Assembly (NCBI GenBank): GCA_021804705.1
Contig: JAJZHC010000114.1
Coordinates: 1-5,172, forward strand
Direction of reading: 5' to 3'
DNA length: 5,172 nt
Source of the DNA: Pseudomonadota bacterium
GTDB taxonomy: Bacteria > Pseudomonadota > Gammaproteobacteria > Burkholderiales > Ferrovaceae
The notes beneath the pieces were generated by a model. The model was not told the origin of the DNA and made no database searches. It was given only the letters and a program-made list of their open reading frames with translations. Shown piece after piece: positions 1 through 5,172 of the stretch. Each line of letters opens with the position of its first letter. The first letter of the stretch is position 1. Made by a program: the position numbers and the translations under genes.

Positions 1-414
1 CACTCCAGCTGCATTATGCCGTAAGGCCGCTTTCAGGATTTCGCGTGGATAGACCGCAGTCTGGGTCAATGTGCCACGAAACAACTCTTCTGCACTGATC
101 AGCTGATTTTGCGCATCGAGAAACAGAACAACAAAGGATTCGTGTTCCCGACCACTGAAATACAGCCTGAGATACGATTCAACGGCAGCCGGACGCCCCA
201 GCAAACTGCGGTGATGAAGATCTTCCTGAAGCCAGCGCATCACAAGCTCACGCGCCGCAGCGCAGCGTTTTTGCAAGGCACCATTCGATGCCGAAAACAG
301 GGGATGGAGTGAGGCAGCGTAGGCACGGTAATCCGCCTGGGTGCCCAGTAGCAGCCTCAGTAATTCCTGATTGGACAACAGGGTGAGATTCAAGGCTCGA
401 ATCACGGCATACAA
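1..414 (-). CDS. RadC-family (JAB/MPN domain) protein, 3' part cut by window edge
   Basis: The minus-strand frame is open to the window edge and reads, in its last 60 codons, as a RadC/UPF0758 JAB domain: GREHESFVVLFLDAQ, then EELFRGTLTQ, VYPREILKAALRHNA. The E-E-L-F glutamate corresponds to the conserved acidic residue of JAB metalloprotease-like folds; the expected H-x-H-P-S-G motif lies beyond base 1. The N-terminal part is divergent: LLSNQELLRLLLGTQ matches the LSDAELLALLLRTG element, but the following stretch is about 20-30 residues shorter than usual, and the helix-hairpin-helix motif (PGIG-type) is not recognisable. RadC was named as a repair protein, but its biochemical role is unsettled; many copies sit on mobile elements. 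The start is uncertain: TTG at 414 aligns with the usual MPREKLL region, while GTG at 405, TTG at 456 and ATG at 240 are alternatives, none with a clear Shine-Dalgarno. It lies just downstream of tRNA-Pro in the same direction. Family call is firm; boundaries are not. Confidence 0.75.
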   Translation of the reverse strand, partial: MYAVIRALNLTLLSNQELLRLLLGTQADYRAYAASLHPLFSASNGALQKRCAAARELVMRWLQEDLHHRSLLGRPAAVESYLRLYFSGREHESFVVLFLDAQNQLISAEELFRGTLTQTAVYPREILKAALRHNAAGV

Positions 415-525
415 AACGCCATTATCCGCAATGTAGCGAATTTCCGTGGTCCAGAAAGCCAAATCTACGGTCTTGCTGATACAGGGAATGGTCTGAAAGA
501 GGTGCTTTGATGCTTTGGAAGGAAT

Positions 526-602
<77 letters not shown>

Positions 603-610
603 AACTGTTA

Positions 611-616
611 ATTATG
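611..616 (-). promoter_or_regulatory. possible -10 element for tRNA-Pro
   Basis: The short AT-rich spacer between the MerR-type gene and the tRNA contains CATAAT on the minus strand, 8 nt before the mature tRNA 5' end, a spacing that would suit transcription starting very near the tRNA. No good -35 hexamer is found at 16-18 nt: the nearest TTG-like hexamers, TTGATG (634-629) and TTGCTG (642-637), give spacings of 12 and 20 nt. The call is weak; the tRNA may instead be processed from read-through RNA. Confidence 0.25.
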
Positions 617-630
617 CCAGAAAAAATTCA

Positions 631-1011
631 TCAAGACAGCAATGAGATGATGGATTGCAGTTCCTTTTTGAATGCATCAGGGACTTTCTGAACGGATTTG
701 ACCGTGGATTCGGTCAACTGCCGGATTGCTGCCTTTTCTTCTGGCGAAGAGAGCACGTGGCGCGCGCCATTGATGGTGAAACCACGATCATAGAGCAGAC
801 TGCGGATATGGCGAATCAGCATGACCTCATGCGGCTGGTAGTAACGCCGATTGCCCCTTCTCTTGACTGGTTTGAGCTGGGTAAATTCTTGTTCCCAATA
901 ACGCAGCACATGTGGTTTGACCGCACATAGCTCGCCCACCTCACCGATAGTGAAGTATCGCTTCGAGGGAATGGGGGGAAGTCCGCCTTCAGGCAGGTTC
1001 AGCGTTGACAC
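631..1011 (-). CDS. MerR-family transcriptional regulator (IhfA-linked type)
   Basis: A 126-residue protein with an N-terminal MerR winged helix-turn-helix. The segment around residues 19-60 (YFTIGEVGELCAVKPHVLRY, then WEQEF, LKPVKRRGNRRYY) is the DNA-recognition part of the family; residues 61-90 complete the wing and second helix pair. The C-terminal 35 residues are short and helical-looking, with no cysteine pairs, so this is not a metal or redox sensor of the MerR/CueR/SoxR kind; no effector can be named. This small MerR type is known next to ihfA in many gammaproteobacteria, without a well-established target. The start is GTG at 1011, because the PPIPSKRYF lead-in expected of the family is included and there is no ATG before residue 64. 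The first 23 nt overlap the end of ihfA, and only a weak GGTGGA Shine-Dalgarno is seen, which suggests translational coupling to ihfA. The 3' end is 28 nt from tRNA-Pro. Confidence 0.93.
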   Translation of the reverse strand: MSTLNLPEGGLPPIPSKRYFTIGEVGELCAVKPHVLRYWEQEFTQLKPVKRRGNRRYYQPHEVMLIRHIRSLLYDRGFTINGARHVLSSPEEKAAIRQLTESTVKSVQKVPDAFKKELQSIISLLS

Positions 1012-1294
1012 TGCGTTTTTCCACCAAAGTCTTCAGTTTCTGGCTGGCATGAAAGGTGACGACGCGGCGAGCAGTGATGGGGATTTCTTCCCCTGTTTTG
1101 GGGTTGCGGCCAGGCCGTTGGGGTTTGGTCCGGAGCTGAAAATTACCAAAGCCTGACAATTTGACACAGTCCCCTTTTTCGAGCGCAGTCCGAATTTCTT
1201 CGAAAAAAGTATCGACGAGATCCTTGGCCTCTCGTTTGTTGAGCCCTACTTTTTCAAACAGCAAGTCAGAAAGTTCAGCTTTGGTGAGTGTCAT
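989..1294 (-). CDS. ihfA: integration host factor subunit alpha
   Basis: A 101-residue HU/IHF-family protein (E. coli IhfA has 99). IHF alpha pairs with IHF beta to bind specific sites in the DNA minor groove and bend DNA sharply, acting in nucleoid structure, recombination, replication and promoter architecture. Residues 1-45 form the dimerising helices (MTLTKAELSDLLFEK and onward). GFGNFQLR (48-55) leads into the beta arm, with RNPKTGEEIPITARRVV at 63-79; Pro65 is the residue that wedges into DNA at the bend. The T-KAELS start and PITARRVVTF favour alpha over beta or HU. ATG at 1294 is preceded by CGGAG with 5 nt spacing, a good Shine-Dalgarno inside the 10-nt gap after the pheT stop. Its 3' end overlaps the MerR-type gene. 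It probably travels on the pheST transcript plus a possible internal promoter in pheT. Confidence 0.98.
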   Translation of the reverse strand: MTLTKAELSDLLFEKVGLNKREAKDLVDTFFEEIRTALEKGDCVKLSGFGNFQLRTKPQRPGRNPKTGEEIPITARRVVTFHASQKLKTLVEKRSVNAEPA

Positions 1295-1304
1295 GGATAC
1301 TCCG

Positions 1305-3662
1305 TTATCTCAGCGCAGCATTAAACCGGGATTGCAGAACATGAAGGAGTGCGGCAACGCTGGACTCAATCTCCGCTTCGGTCAATGTTCTTTCAGTATC
1401 GTTTATAACTATACGAAAAGCAAGGCTTTTTTTACCATCTGCAACACCTTGCCCCTGATAAAGGTCAAACAAAGCCAGTTCGGAAACACCCGGGACAGCT
1501 GCGGACTGAAGTGCCTCCAATACTGTCGCTGCGGGAATTGAATCTGCTACGAGCACGGCCAGGTCACGCCGAATGGGCTGAAAACGCGAGGTTTCGCGGT
1601 ATCGGGGTACGATGCGCGCCAGCAAGGGTTGCAATGCCAGTTCAAAGAGTAAAGGGGCCTTGGGAAACCCGTACGCAGCAGTGACACGGGGATGCAACTC
1701 CCCAAGCCAACCCACTGATTTTCCATTCAAACTGACTTCAGCAGAACGACCGGGGTGCAAGGCAGGGTGTTTGGCCACTGTAAATTGCGCATAGCCGTTT
1801 CCCAACAGGAGTTCGACATCCTGCTTGAGGTCAAAGAAATCCGATGGTGCCGCTGCAGCCCCCCATTGCTCGGGTTCACGCGTGCCATAAATCAGACCGC
1901 CCAGCGTTTTATACTGGTCAAAGCCCTGCCCCTTGCGGGCAAAACACCGACCCATTTCGAAGATCCTGATCCGTTCCTGCTTGCGGCTGAGGTTGGTTTG
2001 CAGGGTTTTGATGAGGCCCACGGCCAGCGTTGAGCGCATGACCGACATCTGGCTGGCTATGGGGTTGAGCAACGTCACATCAGAGGGCTGGGCAGACAGT
2101 GCCGCTTCATCCCTAGCATCGACGAAACTGTAAGTCACCACCTCCTGATAACCGCGGTGGACCAGCTGCCAGGCCAAATCCAGCTCGGAGCGGACGGCTT
2201 CGGGGCTGGGCAGCATCATGAGATGTCCCGGTGGCGGCACAGCCGGTATCTGGTCATAGCCGTGGAGTCGGGCAATTTCTTCAATGAAATCAGCTTCAAT
2301 GGCCAGATCGAAGCGATGGCTGGACGGTGTGACTTCAAAACCGTCTGCGCGCTTCTCAAGAGACAACCCCAAGCCCTCCAGCAGCCCGGCCATGACTGTA
2401 TCCGAAAGGTCCAGACCCAGTACACGGCGCACGCGCTCAGGGCGGACCAGCACTGGCAGGCGCTGCGGCAGACACCCAGTCACCTCCACCACCGAGCAGG
2501 CCTCTCCCCCACATATTTCCAGCAGCAGGTTTGTGGCTCGTTCAAGCGCAAGCCGGGTACCCGAAAAATCCACACCTCGTTCAAAGCGGTATGCTGAATC
2601 CGAACTCAGCGCCAGGCGACGTGCGCGGCCGGCAATGGCTTCAGGAGCAAAAAAGGCACTCTCGAGGAATATACGGGCACTGGTTGGGGACACCGCGGTG
2701 CTTTGCCCACCCATGACGCCCGCCAACGCGATGGCGCCTGTCTGATCGGCAATGACCAGCATGTCTGGCTGCAGAGCCACTTGCTGTTCGTTGAGCAGGA
2801 TCAGTGTTTCGCCGGGTTGGGCCCAGCGCACATGCAGGTGCCCCTGCAGGCGATCTTCATCAAAAGCGTGCAGCGGCTGACCCAGTTCCAGCAGTACATA
2901 GTTGGTTACATCCACCACAACGCTCTTGGGACGCAGGCCTGAACGCAGCAGACGCCGCTTCATCCACTCCGGCGTGGGTGTTTCGGGGTGGTCCAGGCGT
3001 AGCGAGCGGCCCAGATAATGTGGGCAGGCTGTGTCGTCCAGCACTTCCACCCTGCGTTCCGTGAGCCCCGAGATCGCTGCCGGTGTGACAGACAGCGGTA
3101 CAAAAGGCAGATGGGTAATGGCACCAAGCTCTCTGGCAACGCCCTGAATACTCAGGCAGTCAGCGCGATTAGGCGTGAGCTTCAGGGTAAACAGGTAATC
3201 GTCCAGATCCAGCCATTGGCGAATGTTCTGTCCTGGTGAGACTTCGGGTGCCAGAACCAGCAACCCCTCGCTACTCTCGCTCAGACCCAGTTCCATTTCT
3301 GAACACATCATGCCGAGGGATTCAACGCCACGCACCTTGGCGGCCTTGATTTCCAGCCCGCCAGGAAGCCTGGCGCCTACCAGCGCACAAGGCGCCTTCA
3401 TGCCCACAGTGACGTTATCCGCGCCGCACACGATTTGCAGCGGGGCGCCCTGACCCACATCCACGGTCAGCAATTTGAGGCGATCCGCCTGCGGATGCTT
3501 TTCGGCCGTGATGACCTCGCCCACCACGACCCGGTCAAACAGCGGAGCAACAGGTTCCAAAGCCTCCACCTCCAGTCCTGCCATGGTCAGGGCATGGGCG
3601 ATTGCGGTTCGGTCAAGCGGGGGGTTGACCCATGTGCGTAGCCAGGATTCTGAAAATTTCAT
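1305..3662 (-). CDS. pheT: phenylalanine--tRNA ligase beta subunit
   Basis: A 785-residue protein, close to the 795 of E. coli PheT. With PheS it forms the cytosolic alpha2beta2 enzyme that charges tRNA-Phe; beta binds tRNA and removes mischarged tyrosine. Domains in order: N-terminal B1 (MKFSESWLRTWV), an EMAP/OB-type tRNA-binding domain at about 40-148 with HPQADRLKL at 56-64, the B3/B4 editing region at about 210-385 with GQPLHAFD (261-268), AGVMGG (314-319), ES (334-335) and SSDSAYRFERG (353-363), the B5 DNA-binding-like domain at about 401-475 ending in EADFIEEIARLHGYD, the inactive synthetase-like core at about 490-680, and the C-terminal ferredoxin-fold anticodon-binding domain at about 691-784 starting SRFQPIRRDLAVLV. 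All domains look intact. Its ATG directly abuts the pheS stop codon (TAAATG) and no strong Shine-Dalgarno is present, so translation is probably coupled to pheS, fitting the need for equal amounts of subunits. The ihfA start follows 10 nt after its stop. Confidence 0.99.
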   Translation of the reverse strand: MKFSESWLRTWVNPPLDRTAIAHALTMAGLEVEALEPVAPLFDRVVVGEVITAEKHPQADRLKLLTVDVGQGAPLQIVCGADNVTVGMKAPCALVGARLPGGLEIKAAKVRGVESLGMMCSEMELGLSESSEGLLVLAPEVSPGQNIRQWLDLDDYLFTLKLTPNRADCLSIQGVARELGAITHLPFVPLSVTPAAISGLTERRVEVLDDTACPHYLGRSLRLDHPETPTPEWMKRRLLRSGLRPKSVVVDVTNYVLLELGQPLHAFDEDRLQGHLHVRWAQPGETLILLNEQQVALQPDMLVIADQTGAIALAGVMGGQSTAVSPTSARIFLESAFFAPEAIAGRARRLALSSDSAYRFERGVDFSGTRLALERATNLLLEICGGEACSVVEVTGCLPQRLPVLVRPERVRRVLGLDLSDTVMAGLLEGLGLSLEKRADGFEVTPSSHRFDLAIEADFIEEIARLHGYDQIPAVPPPGHLMMLPSPEAVRSELDLAWQLVHRGYQEVVTYSFVDARDEAALSAQPSDVTLLNPIASQMSVMRSTLAVGLIKTLQTNLSRKQERIRIFEMGRCFARKGQGFDQYKTLGGLIYGTREPEQWGAAAAPSDFFDLKQDVELLLGNGYAQFTVAKHPALHPGRSAEVSLNGKSVGWLGELHPRVTAAYGFPKAPLLFELALQPLLARIVPRYRETSRFQPIRRDLAVLVADSIPAATVLEALQSAAVPGVSELALFDLYQGQGVADGKKSLAFRIVINDTERTLTEAEIESSVAALLHVLQSRFNAALR
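1395..1423 (-). promoter_or_regulatory. candidate internal promoter for ihfA within pheT
   Basis: Inside the last part of pheT, the minus strand reads TTGCTT (1423-1418), a 17-nt spacer, and GATACT (1400-1395). This is a sigma70-like arrangement with exact spacing and partial hexamer matches. The stretch is unusually AT-rich for this gene and uses two ATA isoleucine codons. Transcription from it would start near 1388, leaving a leader of roughly 95 nt to the ihfA ATG. In E. coli, ihfA is also served by a promoter located inside pheT, which makes the position plausible. Sequence reading only; no conserved operator was recognised. Confidence 0.4.
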
Positions 3663-4691
3663 TTAGCGGAACTGTTCCAGGAATCGCAAATCATTATCGA
3701 AAAACAGCCGTAAGTCATTGACGCCATAGCGCAACATGGCAAGGCGTTCAACACCCATGCCAAACGCAAAACCCACATGACGTTCACTGTCGATGCCCAA
3801 CGGGGTGAACACGTTGGGGTGAACCATGCCGCATCCCAACACTTCCAGCCAGCCGGTATGGCTGCATACACGGCATCCCTTCCCTGCGCAGATCACGCAG
3901 CCAATATCCATTTCGGCCGAGGGCTCGGTGAACGGAAAAAATGAAGGGCGAAAACGCGCCTTCAACTGGTCCTGCTCAAAAAACTGGCGCATGAAATCGA
4001 TCAGCACACCCTTCAGGCCGCTGAACGTGACGGCCTCGTCCACCCACAACCCTTCCACCTGGTGAAACATGGGCGTATGGGTCATATCGGAGTCACAACG
4101 GTAGACACGGCCTGGCACGATGACCTTGACCGGCGGCTTGCGCGTTTCAAGATAGCGTACCTGCATGGGGGAAGTATGTGTTCGCAGGACATGGCTGGCA
4201 TCGAGGTAGAACGTATCGTGCATCGCCCGTGCCGGGTGGTCCTGCGGAATGTTGAGTGCGGTAAAGTTGTAGGCGTCCGTCTCGATTTCGGGGCCATCGG
4301 CTACATCAAAACCCAGCGAATGGAACAACTCTCGAATGCGGGCCAACGTACGGGTGACGGGATGCAGGCCACCATTGGCAGAGCCCCGACCCGGAAGGGA
4401 AACGTCAAGCGCCTGTGCGGCGAGCTGTCGATCCAGCTGTTGGGCGGCAATGTGGTCACGTCGGGACTGCAAGGCTGTTTCCACAGCGACCTTGACCCGA
4501 TTAATCTCGGCGCCTGCTGCAGGACGCTCCTCGGCCGGGAGTTTGCCCAGGCCTTTAAGCCGTTCAGTCAGGAGACCAGACTTGCCCAGATATCGAGCTT
4601 TGACTTCTTCCAGCAATGCCGGATTGTCGATGGCAGACAGCGCTTCCAGCGCACTGTCCAGAATGGATTGGAGATCTTGCATCAGGATCAT
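3663..4691 (-). CDS. pheS: phenylalanine--tRNA ligase alpha subunit
   Basis: A 342-residue catalytic subunit of PheRS (E. coli 327); it activates phenylalanine with ATP and transfers it to tRNA-Phe. Residues 1-100 are the helical coiled-coil arm that contacts tRNA. The class II core follows: GGLHPVTRT (107-115), GPEIE near 133, THTSPMQ (171-177), motif 2 VPGRVYRCDSDMTHTPMFHQ (192-211), FFPFTEPSAEMD (251-262) and motif 3 GFAFGMGVERLAML (307-320). Ala309 corresponds to E. coli Ala294, the Phe-pocket residue. Residues 265-276 carry C-x2-C-x4-C-x2-C (CVICAGKGCRVC), absent from E. coli PheS but known in other bacteria; it may bind zinc. The extra loop explains most of the added length. The start is ATG at 4691 or ATG at 4682 (residue 4); an in-frame stop at 4712-4710 excludes anything longer. 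Neither has a convincing Shine-Dalgarno; an AGGGGG run in the upstream hairpin is about 14 nt away. Confidence 0.98.
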   Translation of the reverse strand: MILMQDLQSILDSALEALSAIDNPALLEEVKARYLGKSGLLTERLKGLGKLPAEERPAAGAEINRVKVAVETALQSRRDHIAAQQLDRQLAAQALDVSLPGRGSANGGLHPVTRTLARIRELFHSLGFDVADGPEIETDAYNFTALNIPQDHPARAMHDTFYLDASHVLRTHTSPMQVRYLETRKPPVKVIVPGRVYRCDSDMTHTPMFHQVEGLWVDEAVTFSGLKGVLIDFMRQFFEQDQLKARFRPSFFPFTEPSAEMDIGCVICAGKGCRVCSHTGWLEVLGCGMVHPNVFTPLGIDSERHVGFAFGMGVERLAMLRYGVNDLRLFFDNDLRFLEQFR

Positions 4692-4700
4692 CTTGGGAAG

Positions 4701-4730
4701 ACCGGCCCCCTATAACAACCGGGGGCCGGT
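4701..4730 (-). promoter_or_regulatory. perfect GC-rich hairpin between rplT and pheS
   Basis: Arms ACCGGCCCCC (4730-4721 on the minus strand) and GGGGGCCGGT (4710-4701) are exact reverse complements with a 10-nt loop, GGTTGTTATA. It begins 5 nt after the rplT stop codon and ends 9 nt before the first pheS ATG. No U run follows on either side, so it is not a standard intrinsic terminator. The 3' arm contains the only purine-rich (AGGGGG) stretch ahead of pheS, so folding could affect pheS translation, transcript stability or RNA processing. The site is where E. coli has the pheM leader and attenuator, but no leader peptide with Phe codons fits in this 44-nt gap. Confidence 0.7.
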
Positions 4731-4735
4731 ATAGG

Positions 4736-5095
4736 TCAGACTGCCAGCGTGGCGCGGGCGGTATCGACCATTTTGGCGAAAGCAGCCTTGTCAAAGACGG
4801 CAATATCAGCCAGAACCTTGCGGTCCACTTGAATGTCAGCTTTTTTCAGGCCATTCATGAACACACTGTAGGTCATGCCGCATGAACGGGCTGCTGCGTT
4901 GATACGGGCAATCCAGAGCACACGAAAATCGCGCTTGCGACGACGACGATCCCGGTAGGCATACTGCCCGGCCTTCATCACCGCTTCTTTGGCAATCCGG
5001 TAGACATTCTTGCGACGGCCGCGGTAACCCTTGGCCTGGTCGAGAATTTTTTTGTGGCGTGCGTGCGCCGTAACGCCGCGTTTAACTCTTGGCAT
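4736..5095 (-). CDS. rplT: 50S ribosomal protein L20
   Basis: A 119-residue basic protein (E. coli L20 has 118) starting MPRVKRGVTAHARHKKIL, with the family core AKGYRGRRKNVYRIAKEAV at 21-39 and RDRRRRKRDFRVLWIARINA at 48-67. L20 binds 23S rRNA early in assembly of the large subunit through its long basic N-terminal tail; the globular C-terminal part (about 60-117) also represses translation of its own operon in E. coli by binding the rpmI leader, which lies outside this window. Start at ATG 5095, with TAAGGAGG 6 nt upstream. It is 12 nt from the end of rpmI and 44 nt ahead of pheS. Confidence 0.99.
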   Translation of the reverse strand: MPRVKRGVTAHARHKKILDQAKGYRGRRKNVYRIAKEAVMKAGQYAYRDRRRRKRDFRVLWIARINAAARSCGMTYSVFMNGLKKADIQVDRKVLADIAVFDKAAFAKMVDTARATLAV

Positions 5096-5101
5096 GTCCG
5101 G

Positions 5102-5109
5102 CCTCCTTA
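5102..5109 (-). promoter_or_regulatory. rplT Shine-Dalgarno sharing the rpmI stop codon
   Basis: The minus strand reads TAAGGAGG, an 8-base match to the 16S rRNA 3' end, 6 nt before the rplT ATG. Its first three bases are the rpmI stop codon TAA, so a ribosome ending L35 stands on the rplT initiation site. This supports coupled synthesis of L35 and L20. Confidence 0.9.
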
Positions 5110-5172
5110 CGCGTAGGGCAACATGGCTTTAATCGAGCCCATGTTGGTGGAATGGATTTCTGCAGTACCGCG
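5107..5172 (-). CDS. rpmI: 50S ribosomal protein L35, C-terminal end only
   Basis: The last 21 codons before a TAA at 5109-5107 read RGTAEIHSTNMG then SIKAMLPYA. The RG-T start, the polar middle and the MLPYA ending match the C-terminus of L35 (usually about 65 residues, ending MLPY). Its place directly upstream of rplT is the near-universal infC-rpmI-rplT order. The N-terminal two thirds lie outside the window, so the start cannot be judged. Confidence 0.93.
   Translation of the reverse strand, partial: RGTAEIHSTNMGSIKAMLPYA

Noticed and set aside
109..312. Plus-strand open frame of 67 codons in the left region
   Set aside because: The opposite strand encodes recognisable RadC-family sequence across the same bases, so this is a shadow.
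402..422. Six-codon minigene (ATG at 422) whose TGA overlaps a GTG start of the RadC-like frame
   Set aside because: Such short frames arise by chance; there is no Shine-Dalgarno of note and the true start of the RadC-like gene is unknown.
503..517. Tandem TGCTTTG repeat (503-509 and 511-517) just after the tRNA
   Set aside because: Too short to call an attachment site or regulatory repeat; no copy of the tRNA 3' end was seen elsewhere in the window.
620..660. Possible terminator at the end of the MerR-type gene
   Set aside because: CTGCAAT and ATTGCTG can pair imperfectly, but the T run is 11 nt or more away and the stem is only 6 of 7 pairs; not a convincing intrinsic terminator.
2157..2597. 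Plus-strand open frame of 146 codons opposite pheT
   Set aside because: Antisense to the intact pheT gene, no recognisable family, no supporting Shine-Dalgarno or promoter seen.
4062..4715. Plus-strand open frame of 217 codons opposite pheS
   Set aside because: It lies wholly antisense to pheS, whose protein is conserved throughout. The antisense product resembles no family I recognise, and long antisense frames are common opposite such genes.

Overview
The window shows a standard piece of proteobacterial core genome. Every recognisable gene lies on the minus strand, so transcription runs from high to low coordinates. The order is rpmI (3' end only), rplT, pheS, pheT, ihfA, a small MerR-type regulator, tRNA-Pro(GGG), and a truncated radC-like gene that leaves the window at base 1. 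The rpmI-rplT-pheST-ihfA order, the presence of an IHF alpha subunit and the MerR + tRNA-Pro tail point to a gammaproteobacterium or a close relative (an Acidithiobacillus-type organism is possible). The genus cannot be fixed from sequence reading alone.

Bases 4692-5172 hold the ribosomal protein part. The rpmI stop codon is built into a perfect Shine-Dalgarno for rplT, and rplT is followed by a perfect 10-bp inverted repeat just before pheS. Bases 1305-4691 hold the two subunits of phenylalanyl-tRNA synthetase, with the pheS stop touching the pheT start (TAAATG). Bases 631-1294 hold ihfA and the MerR-type gene, which overlap by 23 nt. A promoter-like sequence in the 3' end of pheT could give ihfA its own transcript. 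Bases 526-602 are the tRNA, with CCA encoded. Bases 1-525 looked empty at first, but the minus strand encodes the JAB/MPN domain of a RadC-family protein behind a shortened, divergent N-terminal region.

Functionally the block joins translation (L35, L20, PheRS, tRNA-Pro) with the nucleoid protein IHF and a regulator of unknown target. The change from conserved operon to a RadC-like gene occurs exactly at the tRNA 3' end, a typical place for inserted DNA, but nothing in the window proves an insertion. I did not find convincing evidence of an undescribed system. The points most worth checking are the atypical RadC-like gene, the rplT-pheS hairpin and the internal promoter.
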